Shown: positions 1 through 13,700, numbered from the stretch's first letter. The stretch is 64,000 nt of DNA from Isoetes taiwanensis (GCA_021234155.1 JAJEKV010000034.1:994001-1058000); one strand, 5' to 3'. Notes: a model not told the origin generated them from the sequence alone. Numbers and translations: made by a program.

Positions 1-636
<636 letters not shown>

Positions 637-742
637 GAAAGGTACAGGGGGAGCTGCTGCAAAAAATAAGGGGGCTACATCAGAGGAAATAGAGGCAGAT
701 GCTGAATTTTATGATGGAGACAATGCCAAGGATTTCCGAGAT

Positions 743-1426
743 ATGATGGAGATGATGGCAGAGAACATGAGATCGATGCTTAGGGACTTCAAGAAGGAGT
801 TTATGCGGGAATTCATGGGTTCGGTCATGCAAGAAATGATCAAAGAGGTAAGAAGCTCCTTGGCCACTGATTTTCATTTAGCACTGGAACAAGTCAAACA
901 GGAAAATGCCTTGGCTTTGCAAGAGTTAAGAGGAGAAATTGAGGCAATGAAGGAGGAAGTTCAAGAGCCAGCTGCAAGAGATGCACCAAAGGGGGAAGAT
1001 ACTGCAATAGTGGAGCTGTCACATAAACTTGCAGACTATATGGAGGAACAGGATAGGAAAAATCGAGCTCTTAACCTGAGGTTGGTGGGTCTGCCAGAAA
1101 ACAACCAGGAAAAGATGAGATCGGTAGTGGCACACTTTCTCCAAGACAAACTAAAAATTGAAGATATCGGTATAGTGGACGCATTCAGAGTTGGGAAAAA
1201 AGTAGACTGGGCTAGGCACATTATAATCAGATTTCGAGACAAGGATTGTAGGTGGAACGTACTAAGGAATAGGGCGGTTCTTAAAGGAGAAAGCATCTGG
1301 ATCAATGAGGACTTGACCAAAGAACAATTTGCTGCTAGGAAAGATGAAATTAAGAAATTCAAAGAAGCAAAGAGCCAAAACCAGAATGTTTCTTGGAAGA
1401 GAGGAAAGGTGGTTATTGGCAGCTAG
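743..1426 (+). CDS. LINE B ORF1 protein (RNA-binding, L1 ORF1-like)
   Basis: This 227-residue protein is predicted to coat LINE RNA as an ORF1-type chaperone. The first part is acidic and rich in Met and Glu, with a likely coiled coil (about residues 1-85). A second part resembles the RRM and C-terminal domains of L1 ORF1 proteins: NLRLVGLPE near residue 115, a basic IIIRFRDKD stretch and WINEDLTKEQ near residue 187. The first ATG is at 743, but the frame is open back to 638, where a TAG marks the microsatellite edge, so the true N-terminus may be lost. The stop at 1424-1426 is TAG. ORF2 continues in the same frame directly after it. The L1 ORF1 similarity is by pattern only. Confidence 0.75.
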   Translation: MMEMMAENMRSMLRDFKKEFMREFMGSVMQEMIKEVRSSLATDFHLALEQVKQENALALQELRGEIEAMKEEVQEPAARDAPKGEDTAIVELSHKLADYMEEQDRKNRALNLRLVGLPENNQEKMRSVVAHFLQDKLKIEDIGIVDAFRVGKKVDWARHIIIRFRDKDCRWNVLRNRAVLKGESIWINEDLTKEQFAARKDEIKKFKEAKSQNQNVSWKRGKVVIGS

Positions 1427-4400
1427 GTAAGCGAGGCCATCAGGATTGGCGTGTGGAACATCAACATGTTAACGGATTCCAAAGTAAGTAGCATGTATGA
1501 AGTTCTCAAATGTTTAGATCTAATTGTGTTTGTGGAGACTTGGGAGCATGAGCAGTTCGCTTTGCCTGACATACCAGGTTTTAGTAAAGTAGCATCTGTT
1601 TGGAATGAGATAGGAACAAGTTATAGAGGGAATGGTGGCATTGCGTGTTTTGTCCGTGAGAAATTCGTTCATTTGGTAAAGGAATTGCAAGTTAGCAGCA
1701 GTAAACAGTACCTCTGGGTGGAAATAATGGGACACAGGAAGGTGTATCTAGCAGGTTGTTATTACCCCCCGACACACAAGAAAGCTTATAACAAAGGAGA
1801 TATGGACAGAGCAGATCCTCTATTCCAGCTAGAGCAGGATATTGTCAAACTTGCAGGCAGTGGTGATGTAATACTGGTAGGAGATTTTAATGGCAGAACA
1901 GCAAATAGGCAGGCATCGGTACTGAATCAGGATGGGGACCCCATGTGGATGGAAGAGATGGACAATGAGGAATTGAAGTTAGCAGGATGGGCAAGAGAAT
2001 CAGAGGATAGGGCATACACCACGCAGATGGGCAAACTATTATTAGACATGTGCAGTGGATTAGAGCTGAGAATATTTAATGGCCTGCATAGGTTTCTGGG
2101 ATCAGGGAAGTGTACGTGTAGAGGGAAAAGCGTTGTGGATTATATCATAGGAGGGGAAGGTGTTTCGCAGAGAATACAGAAGTTAAAAGTATGGGCACTG
2201 CAGCCGGAATCAGATCATGCCCCGATAATATTTCATTTGGAGTTTGGTAATGTACCTAGTCATGTTATGAACAATAAACAGCAAAATTATATAAGGTTAG
2301 ATCCGAAAAAAGGAGATATGTATAAATCAATGTGTGAAGTAGGGATGCCAAAGTTAGAGGGCGCGGTGACAGTAGCGGATATGGACAGGCGGATCACGCA
2401 GGTTCTCCTTGATGCAGCAATGAACAGCTTTACACATAAACGGAAAGCAAAAGGGCTGCCATGTAACAGTTGGTATGATGACTCTTGTAAGGCCAAGCAT
2501 AGAGAATATCATGCGGCAAAGGAAGCAGGGGATAAGAAACTGAGAAGGAAGGAGTATGTCACTCTCATTCGCAAGAAGAAGAGACAATTTTTACGAGAGA
2601 GCCAAGTAAGACACATGTATGATTTGATACGGGAACCTAAAAGTTTCTGGAACCGAATGAAAATGAAAACTGCAGATATTCCCAGTTTTAGTGCCGTAGA
2701 GTTATTCCAACATGTTAAGAAGCTATACCAATTGGACGGGATCGAATCAAAGATGGTTATGGAACAGGATAGGAGGGAGCCTTTTATTACAGTTGAGGAT
2801 GTCTCGGCTGGAATTGCAAGACTTGCTAACGGTAAAGCTGCTGATGCTCGTGGTGTTATGGCAGAAATGTTAAAATGGGCAGGAGAACAGCTGCTTGAAC
2901 CTCTCGTGAAGATGTTTAATATGGCGCTGTGTGAAGGGTTCCCAGAAGCATGGCAAATTAATCGAGTGGTACCGATCTTCAAAGGAGGTGATAAGTCTGA
3001 TATCAATAATTACAGGACCATTTTGATATCTAGTATATTTTCCAAGCTTTTTGCATCAATACTAGAGTCTAAGATTGCAGAATGGGTTGAAGAACGTGAG
3101 TTGAGAGCTCGTGGGCAGGCTGGCTTCAGGCGAAAGCATTCCACCATTGATCACCTGGTCACTCTCAGGGTTGCGATGGATGCAATAAAGGGTAAGAAGC
3201 AACCTCTCTATCTTGCATTCATTGATTTTAGTAAAGCATTTGATATGGTTCCTAGAGAATGCCTGTTAGAGAGAATGAGAAAATTGAATATACCAGTGGA
3301 GTATAGAGACGCTACCAGACTATTGTATGAAAAGGTGCTGGTGGAATTATCACTGCCTTTCAAGAATGTATGTGATGATGTGATAATGAGTAATGTAGGT
3401 GTCAAACAGGGCTGCCCTTTATCACCGACGTTGTTTGGACTGTTTATTGATGGTTTAGAGGAGTGGATTATAGAGCAGAGTGGGCCAGGCACTTCTGTCG
3501 CGGGCTATGTGCTTGTTCTTCTATTATATGCAGATGATGTAGTGCTTATCTCGAAGCAGCCAGCAGGGCTCCAGAAGCATCTTGATACACTGGCGGCTTT
3601 TTCTGATGCTATGGGTATGAAAGTGAATCTAGCGAAGTCTAAAATCATGGTCATGGGTTCCCGAAAGAATCGAGACTTTTATTACAAAGGAGAAAAGATA
3701 GACTGTACAGACACATACAAATACCTGGGGTTAGTACTTGACAAGAATTTCAGATGGAATAAATGCATTGAGCAGAGAACGAATGGTGGTCTTAAGTCAC
3801 TTTATGCAATGCAGCGGAGTTGTGGAAAAGCACATATACTGAACATGACCTTAAGAAGATGCTTTACAAGGTTTTGGTCCAATCCGTGGTATTGTATGGC
3901 TGCGAAGTTTGGGGTCCAGGGTTGCCGGCATGTCTATGGAGTCAATTGGAGAGAATCCAGAAGAGATTTCTTTGTACAGAACTTGGAGTGAAGACACAGA
4001 CTCCATATGAGATGATGTTGGCAGAATGTGGTATGATTCCTTTGGAAGGCGAAGCCCTTATCCAGACATTGATATATGTGAAGAAAGTTATGGCCTTAGA
4101 TGATAGTAGACTGCCTTACTTAGCAATGAAGGAGAGTGGGTATAAGAATGTCAAGGAATGGTTGCTGAAATGGAATATGAGAATAGAGGATTGCCCGTCT
4201 AAGGAGATAAGGGAATGGGTGATTACAGGAATTCGTGCAGTACTCTGGCTAAACCCGAAAACAAAGATGGCGGCATATCGCGATCACATGAATCCTATGT
4301 TACAGGAGGCTTATTACCTGAAGAGTGACATATCCGTCTTAAAGCGTAAAGAGGTCTCGCGTATGCGTCTGAGCTCTCATCATTTGAGTATAGAGGAAGG

Positions 4401-4746
4401 AAGATGGAGGAATATACCAAGCGAAAGACGAGTCTGCAAGGTATGTGGCCAGGATGAGGTCGAGGATGAAGTGCATGCCCTTCTTCTATGTCCAGCATAT
4501 GAGATATTGAGATGTAGGTATGGGGTCCAAGGTACATTGGCTGATTTGTTTAGCCTACCACCTTCCACTGTTGGTAATTTTATCATAGACATGTTGAAAA
4601 TTAGACGAACATGTATTGATAGTATTGATGTTCTTTTACAAAATGATATAAATGAGATAGGGATGAGTGAGGAGATAGATGATGCTTCTGACTGTGGAAA
4701 CTCATTAGAGGATTGGTTTGATGTAGAGGACAATCTGAACGTCTGA
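1427..4746 (+). pseudogene. LINE B ORF2: endonuclease-reverse transcriptase, one frameshift
   Basis: ORF2 nicks target DNA and copies the LINE RNA into it. It opens right after the ORF1 stop, in the same frame; the first ATG is only at 1466. The APE-type endonuclease (about 1440-2260) starts with IGVWNIN and contains VGDFNGRT and SDHAPIIFH. The reverse transcriptase (about 2800-3700) shows QINRVVPIFK, QAGFRRKHSTIDH, AFIDFSKAFD, GVKQGCPLSPTLFG and LLYADDVVL. The reading frame changes near 3820-3840; the second part runs to 4746 and ends with a C-x2-C...H-x4-C motif, starting CKVCGQDE, near 4435. The full span would be about 1,100 codons. A single frameshift suggests a fairly young copy, now defective unless the shift is programmed. 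Confidence 0.88.
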
Positions 4747-4789
4747 TAGACCTGATGGTCTCAGTAGGCGTAATAATACACATTTCATT

Positions 4790-4990
<201 letters not shown>

Positions 4991-5236
4991 TGGGATCTTC
5001 GTAATGCCTTTGTATTCTAGTTTTCTATAAGCATGAGGGGTAGAGGGACAATAGATGAGATATTGCATTTTTACACATGGCATGTAATGACAACATGAAT
5101 ACTTTATGGGGTGTCATATGGATGGGAGAAGTGCAATGATTGTATAATGATGCTTACAAAATTGGCTATAAAGAACCTTAAAATACCACACCCCTTTAGA
5201 GAACCATACATCCTTTAGAAAAAACCTCCTTAAAAA

Positions 5237-5550
5237 CTATACTTATAAACCGCACCTCCAAATACTACACCTCCTTAGAAACATCACCACCTCAAAAGAA
5301 AAAATCACAGTTCCTTTAACAAAAAACATACCTCCTTAAAAAACCACACGTTTTAAAAGCAAAGACCACAGCTCCTTAAAAAAAAAACTACACTTACTTA
5401 TAAACCACACCTCCAAAAACTACACCTCCTTAAAAACACCACTACCTCAAAAGAAAAAACCACAGTTGTTTTAACAAAAAGCATACCTCCTTAAAAAACC
5501 ACACGTCCTAAAAAAAAAAACCACAGCTCCTTAAAAACATAACAGTGGAC
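5237..5550. repeat. degenerate tandem repeat, about 155-bp unit, two copies
   Basis: A-rich blocks of the form ACCACACCTCCTTAAAA are arranged in a longer unit that occurs twice. One copy starts near 5245 (ATAAACCGCACCTCC) and the next near 5400 (ATAAACCACACCTCC), with the same order of blocks in both. It is non-coding. The shared short block suggests growth by slippage from a smaller unit. Confidence 0.8.
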
Positions 5551-5694
5551 GTTCCTTGTCCACTTAAAAAACAACACCGTTAGTTAGTAAAACCACACCT
5601 CCACAGATCTACATGTAGGTTTTTTTGAAATCTCTGAATAAAGAACATGTGGACCTAAGAAAACTATACTTTTCAACAGTGGACCAAAACGCGG

Positions 5695-7122
5695 GGTGAG
5701 TGTGTTTGCAGCAGATCATCAGGCAATTAATATATGCTGATGATGTGAACCTTCTAGCTTACACATCAGCAGACATGCAGCGCCATCTTGATGCCCTGGA
5801 CACATTCTGCCAAGTGACTGATATGCGTGTCAACCTGGCTAAGACTAAGGTGGTCCTCATATCATCCTCACGTCGGCCGAGGATCCCCTCCTTCAATAAC
5901 CGAGGGCAGAATATGGAAGTGGCACCCACATACAAATATTTGGGAATGGAGTTTCCTTCTATTATGCCTGGGATACATCCATACGGCTACGAGTGACGGC
6001 GGGCTGGAAGGCACTATATGCAATGCAAAACAATAGTCATAGAGTGGAGTTGTATGATTGGCCCATCAGTCGCACCTGTTCAAGATCTTCGTGGAGCCTG
6101 CCCTTTTATACGTGGTTAAAGTATAGGGCCTAGTAGTGTCCCTCGCTACCTGGAATGACTTGGAGCAGGTGCAGAAAGTCTTTTTGGTACGAGCACTAGG
6201 GGTGAAGTCCACAGTCCCATATCAAATTATGGTGCAGAAGACGGGTTCTTGTCTCTTCAAAGGATGAGCCTTGATTGCCACATTGTCTATTTTCAGAAGA
6301 TGGTAAATATGGACGATGCTCGTCTCCCTAACCTAGCTTATATCATGGCAATGGGGCCGCAACGCCTCAAGGTCTGCTGGAGGGAAAAAACATCTCAAAG
6401 GTTGGCTAGATGGAATGTGCAGGGGCACAGGTGCACACATGTGCAAACAGAGGCAGATCGCCATCGCTTGAGGCAATATCTTGATGCTTGCTTCCTCAGC
6501 AAGCTCTGGGATGCTAATGCCCTTGAACATGTCAAGACAACACACTACCAGTGCCACATAAATCCCACATTGGAACGAGGCCCACAATGCTACATGCGTA
6601 TCCATTTTCCTATGAAAAGGTGCAGACTCATTGTCTCCATTCGCACAGGGGCACACCATCTTCGAGTTGAGACAGACAAATGGATTGGTGAGTCATGCCA
6701 GGACAGGGCTTTGTCAATGCTACCAAATGGGAGTCATTGAGGATGAATCTCATAGCCTTCAAAGCTGCCCAACATATGATCAAATCCGAACGCACTAAGT
6801 TGGTTAGGCCTGGCCAGCCGTTACATGTGACATTGAGCACGGCTTCCGTACGGATGCTAGGATCATACCTTCAGGAGGTCGTGGACATGCGAGATCAAAT
6901 ATGTCCTCGGGCACACACTTGACATGTATATATACATATATTTCATGACGATGCATACCTGTACAGTTTGACAGCATTCTTTTTGCTGCCACAGTTTTCC
7001 TTCGAAAATCCTTCGGGGCTGGGGTTTTTTAACACGGACAGTAATAAGTTCGATGCGCTCCTTCTGTGTCCCATAGGCGATTGATCTTAGTGGAGGATAA
7101 AAATCATTCTTTCTTTCTTCTT
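5695..7122 (+). mobile_element. LINE family A, copy 1, 5'-truncated
   Basis: The fragment starts inside the reverse transcriptase, just before the YADD box, and runs to the 3' end. It shows the family A 3' UTR: a TTCGAA/TTCGGGG hairpin near 7000-7018, GTTTTTTAA, GTCCCATAGG near 7068, and a decayed TTCTTTCTTTCTTC tail ending near 7122. Copies at 30.3-32.5 kb, 53.5 kb and 60.7-64 kb lie in the opposite orientation. The junction with upstream sequence at about 5695 has no visible target duplication. Confidence 0.85.
5700..6925 (+). pseudogene. LINE A ORF2 fragment: RT palm to C-terminus
   Basis: The conserved sequence IIRQLIYADDV (about 5715-5750) is the catalytic YxDD box of the RT, followed by LDALDTFCQVTDMRVNLAKT and YKYLGMEF, as in the two other copies. 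The frame then breaks several times. A middle part at 6249-6740 holds FQKMVNMDDARLPNLA. The C-terminal C...H-x4-C motif (GVIEDESHSLQSC) is near 6730-6770 in another frame. It has at least three frame changes and is dead. Confidence 0.85.
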
Positions 7123-7177
7123 CAACTCTGATAGGCGAAGGACGATTGCCAGTTTGTTCAGGAACAGGAGAAGCATT

Positions 7178-7513
7178 CTATGTAGCATGTTCTTGTGGAT
7201 TTACCTCAAAAGCTGCCTCTTCTTCATGCACAACCTTTGCCAACTTTTCCTGAGTTATAGGATCCATTATCTTCGGAGATTCTGGTGGAGTTTTAGAGAC
7301 AATGTCACTCTCTTCAGAGCTACTATCAATTTCTTCATCAGAGGAAGTCTCTTCAAAACTGCCATCCTCTGCCTCATCCTCCTTAGAGCCTTTTCTTGTG
7401 ACCTCGGCTTGTGGTCTGTCCCTTTGTGCTTTCTTACCAAGGTATGTTAGGTCATACTTCTCCACATGGGGATAGAATAGCTCCAAAAACTCTTTTTGCT
7501 GCTCAAGGGTCAT
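7178..7513 (-). pseudogene. acidic protein fragment, unidentified
   Basis: A 111-codon minus-strand frame encodes a Glu/Ser-rich protein (EETSSDEEIDSSSEESD in the middle), with an N-terminal QQKEFLELFYPHVEKYDL stretch that looks like genuine coding sequence. It has no upstream partner in frame and no clear splice sites that I could settle. It may be an exon of a decayed gene sharing the 7-27 kb locus with the minus-strand relic at 24.7-27 kb. No family is recognised. Confidence 0.35.
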
Positions 7514-8559
7514 CCACCTTTGGATCTTTCCTTTAAAACTTCATGCCCCATTCTCGCATTGACGAAGTAGTCACAGATTAAGCCTTCCTTAGGTACAAAT
7601 GTATCCATCAGATAGTAGGCCAACTTTTTGCTAAATTTGTACTTGTTAACTGCACCTCCCTTCAGGCCAACCTACTTGTATTCTAATTCCTTCTCACGCT
7701 CTGCCTCAAGTATGTTGGTTGTAAGTTCATCGGTCTACTGGTAATTGTCCAAGCTTTTCTTTTCTATGAATTTGAGTATAAGTTCAGGAAGCTTTTGGAA
7801 CCACGCTTCATATGCAGCATCTATTACTTTATTTATGAGTACATAAGTGATCATTATTATGCCATTAGTGTTGTTTTTAGCAGGCGTCATCTATCAGCAC
7901 CCCAGTCTTACACTCATATGGATCAAAATTGATTAAGATGTTGTCTCTATTAATTTTTAAACTTCCAGTCCTGTGGACCAATAATGGTCTGTAAGTGGAA
8001 CTACAAATCGCAGTCTAACTTGACTTTTTATAGTCATAAACTTCGATATTTTGCTTTGAATTTTTTTGCATTGATTTCATGACATGGGACATTTTGAGAA
8101 TGTGATTTTTCAAAGTCATATCCCAAGGCATAAATCTAGAATAAACATAGAAGACATATTTGAATTTAATGCTATAAAGTTTAATCCAAATCTCAATGTT
8201 ATGATCAACAAATATTTTCATTACTAAAGTTAATCAGAAGCTATTCATATCCCAAAATTCAACTTGAGGTCAAGTAACATAAGAAAGTTATTGATTTTAA
8301 ATGGACCTATGGACCAGTAATGGGCTCAGGTACAGAAACCTTTCTTGATTTCTTGTGACCATGTCTTTTGCGTTTTTAATGAGTTTGTTTTTGCATTAGT
8401 TTAATATCATTTTGAACTTTCATACTATGATTTTTTGGAGGACATCATAGAGTAAGTTTTGCTCTATATGGGGAAATATCAATCATTATTACAAGTTACC
8501 TAAAATTGAGATCAAAAGTGAAAGTCCAAACATCAAATTCAAGGCCAATCAACATTTTT
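7514..8559. repeat. non-coding; diverged tandem repeat with TGGACCA/TGGTCC palindrome
   Basis: No gene is seen. TGGACCAATAATGGTCT at 7974-7990 and TGGACCAGTAATGGGCT at 8310-8326 are 336 bases apart. After each come similar TTTTTGCATT and gTTTAAT/TTTCAT stretches. Related motifs resume at 21744, 22110, 23333 and 24475, on the other side of the LINE C insertion. Confidence 0.5.
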
Positions 8560-8575
8560 ATGGGATGAAGAAACT
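8560..8575. repeat. target site duplication, left, of LINE C
   Basis: ATGGGATGAAGAAACT lies immediately before the oligo-T that is the poly(A) tail of the minus-strand LINE C. The same 16 bases occur at 21621-21636 and again at 21645-21660. Confidence 0.85.
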
Positions 8576-8695
8576 TTTTTTTTGTTGAAGGACGTCAGAC
8601 TTTATTCAATCAAAGAGTCAAATACAAGTATAAATGCAGAGACAGGAATAAAATCTCAGCGGATAAGCGGAGACCCACCGAGTGAAGCAACCTGC

Positions 8696-10764
8696 CTAAG
8701 CATAAGAGTGCACATCCAAAAACTCCTCAAAAATCAATCGCCTCTTGCGAGGGGCAAGTGAAGAACAATGATACGACTTTACAATGTAACCTTGAGCTTC
8801 TTGGAGAACACGATTATCTGCCACATCCAGACCTTTGAAGATTACCAATCTTCGTCTTTTCCAGATAGTCCAAAGCAACCATCCTGCTGCTAGATGAAAA
8901 GCCTGGCCTTGTAACTCTGTCCAGGTACTTGGGTAAACTGCCAAAAGCAGTTGTTGACTTGTTAGTGAAACCTGAAAAAGGGAAAACAACCAGTCCCCAT
9001 ACACGCCTAAGGTGTTCACACATGAAAAAGCAATGCTCAATGGTCTCGGATCCACGCTTGCATACCGGGACAATCGATTTGATATTCTAGGGTTAAACTT
9101 ATGGACAAGCACATTAGCCCGCAGACATCTATGAAGAATCTGCCACCAAAGAACTGCCACTTTAGGATGAAGTAGCTTGTCCCATGCCCAAGACCACACC
9201 TTCTGCCATTGAAGAGGAGGAAGTTGAAGAGACCACTTATTAGGCGGAGGAAGAATATCAAGATCAAGCAACAACCGATACATAGAGTTCACAAGTTTGC
9301 ACTCCTTAATTTCTTCATGACAAACCCATACCAAAATATCTTCTTGGTGTGGCGTAATAGGCTGTAGAAAATCAGCAACTTTTTGCCAAAGAACTCTATC
9401 CCATCGCCCCAATAGAAACTTTAATCGAAAAGCCTCCCATGTCGCAAGAATCGGCCTCGAGTCATACCATGCTGCAATAGTTAAGATTCCAAAGACTTTT
9501 CCAACGTCTTTGAGTCAATGGGTGCATCAGTAAAGCAAAGTGGTTGATTGTCTACCGAGGGATCCACCAACAAGGTGCGATCAAACTCGTATACAAGCGA
9601 TTGGACCGATGTGAAATAAAGTTTTGATCGTGGTGCCGTGAATCTAACAATCCCTTTAAGAATGGAGAAGCATTATGATAAGGCCGCAACTCATAAAATA
9701 AACTCCATGGAAGAACAGTTTGAGTGTGACTTTACCAAAAAGGGATACAATAGGTAAGAGCACGGCAATAAGCCGTAACCCGGAGAATCATCCTTACCTA
9801 CGAGAAGCCGCAAATGAATTTTGAGATCATAACCTTACTCTGCAAATGGAAATCTGTCATGCCCAAACCTCCAGCAGACTTAGGTTTTATACACTTAGAC
9901 CATGCAACCTTCACCACTACCCCCCGCTTCATTTCCACCCCGGATAAAGTTTCTAACAACACCCACAATCTCCCTAAACTTTGAGTGGGAAGCAAGAATG
10001 GCGTAGAAGCCATATAGACATGTGTGTTGCTTAAGACATGCTTAGCAACTGCTACCTTTCCGGCATAGATAGCTTAGACGTATCCCACCAAAAAAGGTGC
10101 CTCGCAACCCCCTCGATTATAACATCCCAAGCATCGGTTGAAACATGAATACCCACCGGGATACCAAGAAGCCGGGTTGCCTTCCCATGAGGCAACACCT
10201 TCCGTGGGTAAGCAAGAACACATGGTGGGACTTCATCATCTAGAGTCCACAAAGCGTAACACTTTTGCCAACCCACCAAAACTCCGAGGCTAAGGAAAAT
10301 GTGTCAAGCGTAAGCTTTGCATTTTGGAGATTATCAAAGATCCGCTTTCAAAAATAGAAAGGTATCATCCAGATACCGATTAATAATTTCTTGAGAGCCA
10401 TTTTCCATAGGAAGACCCCCGATCACATCATCCTCAAGAAGACTAGAAAATAATTGTGAAAGCACCTCTGCCAACTATTGTAAAAGCAATGGAGCCAAGG
10501 GGCAACCTTGACGAACTCCTCTACCAACAGGAAAGACAACAGAGGGCTCTCCCTGGAAGAGTACGGTAGATCTTGCTGAAGTATGCAACTTCATGACATC
10601 TCTTGTGAATGGTATACCAAACCCTAAAGCCAATAAACACTTCTCTAAAAAACCCCAATCCACACTGTCATATGCCTTGGCAAAGTCAAGTTTGAGATAC
10701 ACAATACGATGGGCCTTTAGCCTTGCCCAATACATACCTTCATAGGCCGCTGCAACATTATCAA
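8696..10764 (-). pseudogene. LINE C ORF2, C-terminal part: RT palm, thumb and zf-RVT region
   Basis: The RT core is read on the minus strand: LKLDFAKAYDSVDW and GVRQGCPLAP at 10480-10735, then the active-site box near 10350-10390 reading RYLDDTFLFL, with Leu where the related LINE D has FADD. Further on come GGLGMTDFHLQSK (9850) and the plant L1 C-terminal domain in a 238-codon frame at 8696-9412 (WAWDKLLHPKVAVLWWQILH). The Cys/His zinc motif expected after it is frame-shifted near 9050. There are several frameshifts and stops, so it is inactive. Confidence 0.88.
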
Positions 10765-10768
10765 GAAT
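10765..10768. repeat. GAAT flank, left end of Helitron2-like array
   Basis: GAAT occurs at the left junction with LINE C, again between the two units (16554-16557), and at the right junction (21211-21214). LINE C codons resume on both sides, so GAAT was either duplicated on insertion or is part of the element ends. Confidence 0.6.
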
Positions 10769-13700
10769 GCCACGGTTCTATTGCGACAGCAATAGAACCG
10801 ACATTCCTTGGATGGGGACGTCCCTTTGTCACTCATCCTATTTATTCAGCCTCTCTTCATTGTTCTATCATCGGCGTTCTCTTGAGCTAGTTTTCTCCTT
10901 CTTCTCTACCCTATCAGTTTTTTTCTTCACTTCTCCACCAGATTGAATCTGCAGCCTTGCTTCTATCCAATCAAGCGTTACTTCTATCTAATCATTTGTT
11001 TAGCTGTTTGGATCCGATAGTTTCCCCTTTCCTTTGTAGAGTAGAACCTCCTTTTCTCCGTGAATTTCCCCCTTTGTCTGGATCGAGTTTGGGCTCTGGC
11101 CTGTGGATACCATCGTGATCCTTGTGGATGAAGTGTGCAAAGATTTATTGCAGGATGTTTTGGGGGCACGGCATGGCTGCTATAGTTGCTTCCGAGTCTT
11201 CGGATGGCCAGGGTTAAAATCTTGCCTGCCCTAGACCAAGGTTTTATTTGCAGACAATCCCAATCCGGTACCTTGTTGAGCTCGGGGAGAGGCGGATGAA
11301 GTGTTTCTGATGCCACGCTTTGCTAAGGCGACCACAACAGTTTCCGTGTGGTATTCTTGGCCTTATTAGTACCGGAGTTTTTAATGCTAATCGTAGTCTC
11401 TTTGCAGATGCAGGATCCCACTGTGGGATCGAAAACCTCTGATTGTTCTTATTTTGTCAGATAGTTATAAGATCTGGGCATGCTTCATAGAGTAAGATCG
11501 TTTTCCTCCGAGTGGGTGATCTTGTCGGTGGGTTATAGCCATAGGGCAAGAACGTAGATCACACTTTTCCCTTTATCTGTCTGTGATCCACGGAACTGGT
11601 TCTTCTGAGTTGCCAGAAATTCCAGGGACGATTCTTTGTCTGGATGCAGTTCTTCTACGAATCGGGATACACAGTTGGGCTTATTAACTTAATCGGATTT
11701 GCTTGTCTAACTCTTGTATATCTTTTATTTGCTTTTAGTTTCCGCAGGGTCTGGAGTTCGACTTTGAATTGATTTCGGCATGGCGACGTCAGGGGCTCAA
11801 CTTGCTGGCTTCCTCACACCGTGCTGGAAGTCGGATTGATTTGTAAGCGCGGGATGCGGTTTTTTGGAGATTACTTAGTTCAAGGATCATATAGGTCACA
11901 AAGCTCTGTGTACAGCCAGATTCGGCTTAGTCAGGTAGATATAATCATTTTCTTCATTTCGATTCTTGTGATCCAAAGAGGTAAGCGCGATTTTTGCATT
12001 GTTGTGCTTATGTATTCAATTTGATTTGTGCGTGTAAATAATATTTTTGCTCCATCGATCCGTGCCTGTAAGATCACAACCGCTTCCGCCTGTGTCGGGT
12101 TCAGACTTTCAGACTTTCGAGGGATACTAGCAATTGGTTTCCTTTGCTCCTTTCTTGGCGGGGGATACCGGGTCTCCGTTTTCCCTACAAATTTATTCCT
12201 TGCCCTTTTTCCTTATGACTTCCTATTTTTTGCCAGTTTTCCATGTCGCTCCTTTAAGCTGCTTGGTTCACGCCCCTTGGTTCTTGTACACGTGTCATAT
12301 TGTTCTTATGTCTGGCGTATGGTGTCTTTTAACATTGAATTCCTGCCAGGCTTTTTTGAAAGTTCATTCTCGGATTAACCACAAGGCTCTTGTTCCCTTT
12401 TCAATCCTTTTCTACTGCTATTGCATCTACGCTTGTGCTATTCCTTGTGCTATTCCGACGTTTTTTTGACTAGGGATACCAAAACTGGTAAGGTCTTTGC
12501 AGTATACATTTCTAGATATGTTTCTTTGACTCCTGGTGCCTTGGGTCTCGAGTTTGTTTTACGATTTGAGGTATGTAGGTTCAAGTCTTTGCCCTTCCTG
12601 AGGCTTAATTGCATCTCATTTGTGGCGTGATTATGGTACATTTTGCATCAATGTTTTATTTGTTCTAACTCCTTGTTTGGATGAGCTTCTTAGGCGTATT
12701 TGCTTCAGTAACATGCCTGGACAAGACTAAGTAACCATTTGGGGTCGCTTGGGAGCCCAAGAATCTCCCTGAACATAGTTACATCTCCGTTGATGGCCCA
12801 CTCTCTCCCTTTGACGTGCTTGTATTTTTTCATTTGGTACTTTTTTCCTTTGCCTCATCATTTCCACTTCTTTGTATATCTCTATTATTTCTAATCTTTC
12901 TTCTTCTTATTTACTCCATGGCTCCGGACCATGCTTTTGGTGCCATTGCCCGCATACCCATTTGTTATTCTTTGGCTATGGTGTCGAAGTTTTTTGTGTG
13001 TCGTGGTTGACTCTTTGTATTGCCCTCACAGAGTTTGATGAGTGCCTTATGGCGAAATGTTTTTACGCATTTGGAGGCCATGATAAATAGGATCACCTGT
13101 AGAATTTGTCTCCTAAGCACAAGTTTCCATGTACTGGACTGCAAGTTCTCGATGGCATTGGAGGTATTCACGCAGTTATTTTGTTCGACATTTCATTGTT
13201 CATCTTGTTAGGCATAGGGGATACCTCTTCCTACTTAGCTTGGTAATTTCTTCATTCGTCTAGCTATGGTGCATCTTCCATCTCTTGCTTTTTCACATTA
13301 GTCCTTACATTCCCTCTTTTGCATATGTACCATAAATCTCAATCTTGTGGATATAAGCTTTGACCATTTTACATTTGCATTCTTTGCACCATAGTTTTCA
13401 TTTTTTAAGATACCATTGTCGGGACCTCATTGTGTGACCGGAAACTGCTCGTTTGTAGTTTAAAAACTGCTTTCTATGATCGTCCTTTTATACTTAAAAA
13501 ATTTTCGTTGTTGTCACTTTTGGCATGTGCAAACACTTTGCTTCGTATCTTTCTGATATGTGAACCTTTATGTTCCACACTCTTTTTATTTTGTTATCGC
13601 ATGACGTGATGCATTTATGAGTTTAATCTCTTATGATAGTTCCTAACGAGCTTTAATTTCATTTGTTATTTCATGTCGGCACCATGTTTTAAGACTTAAG

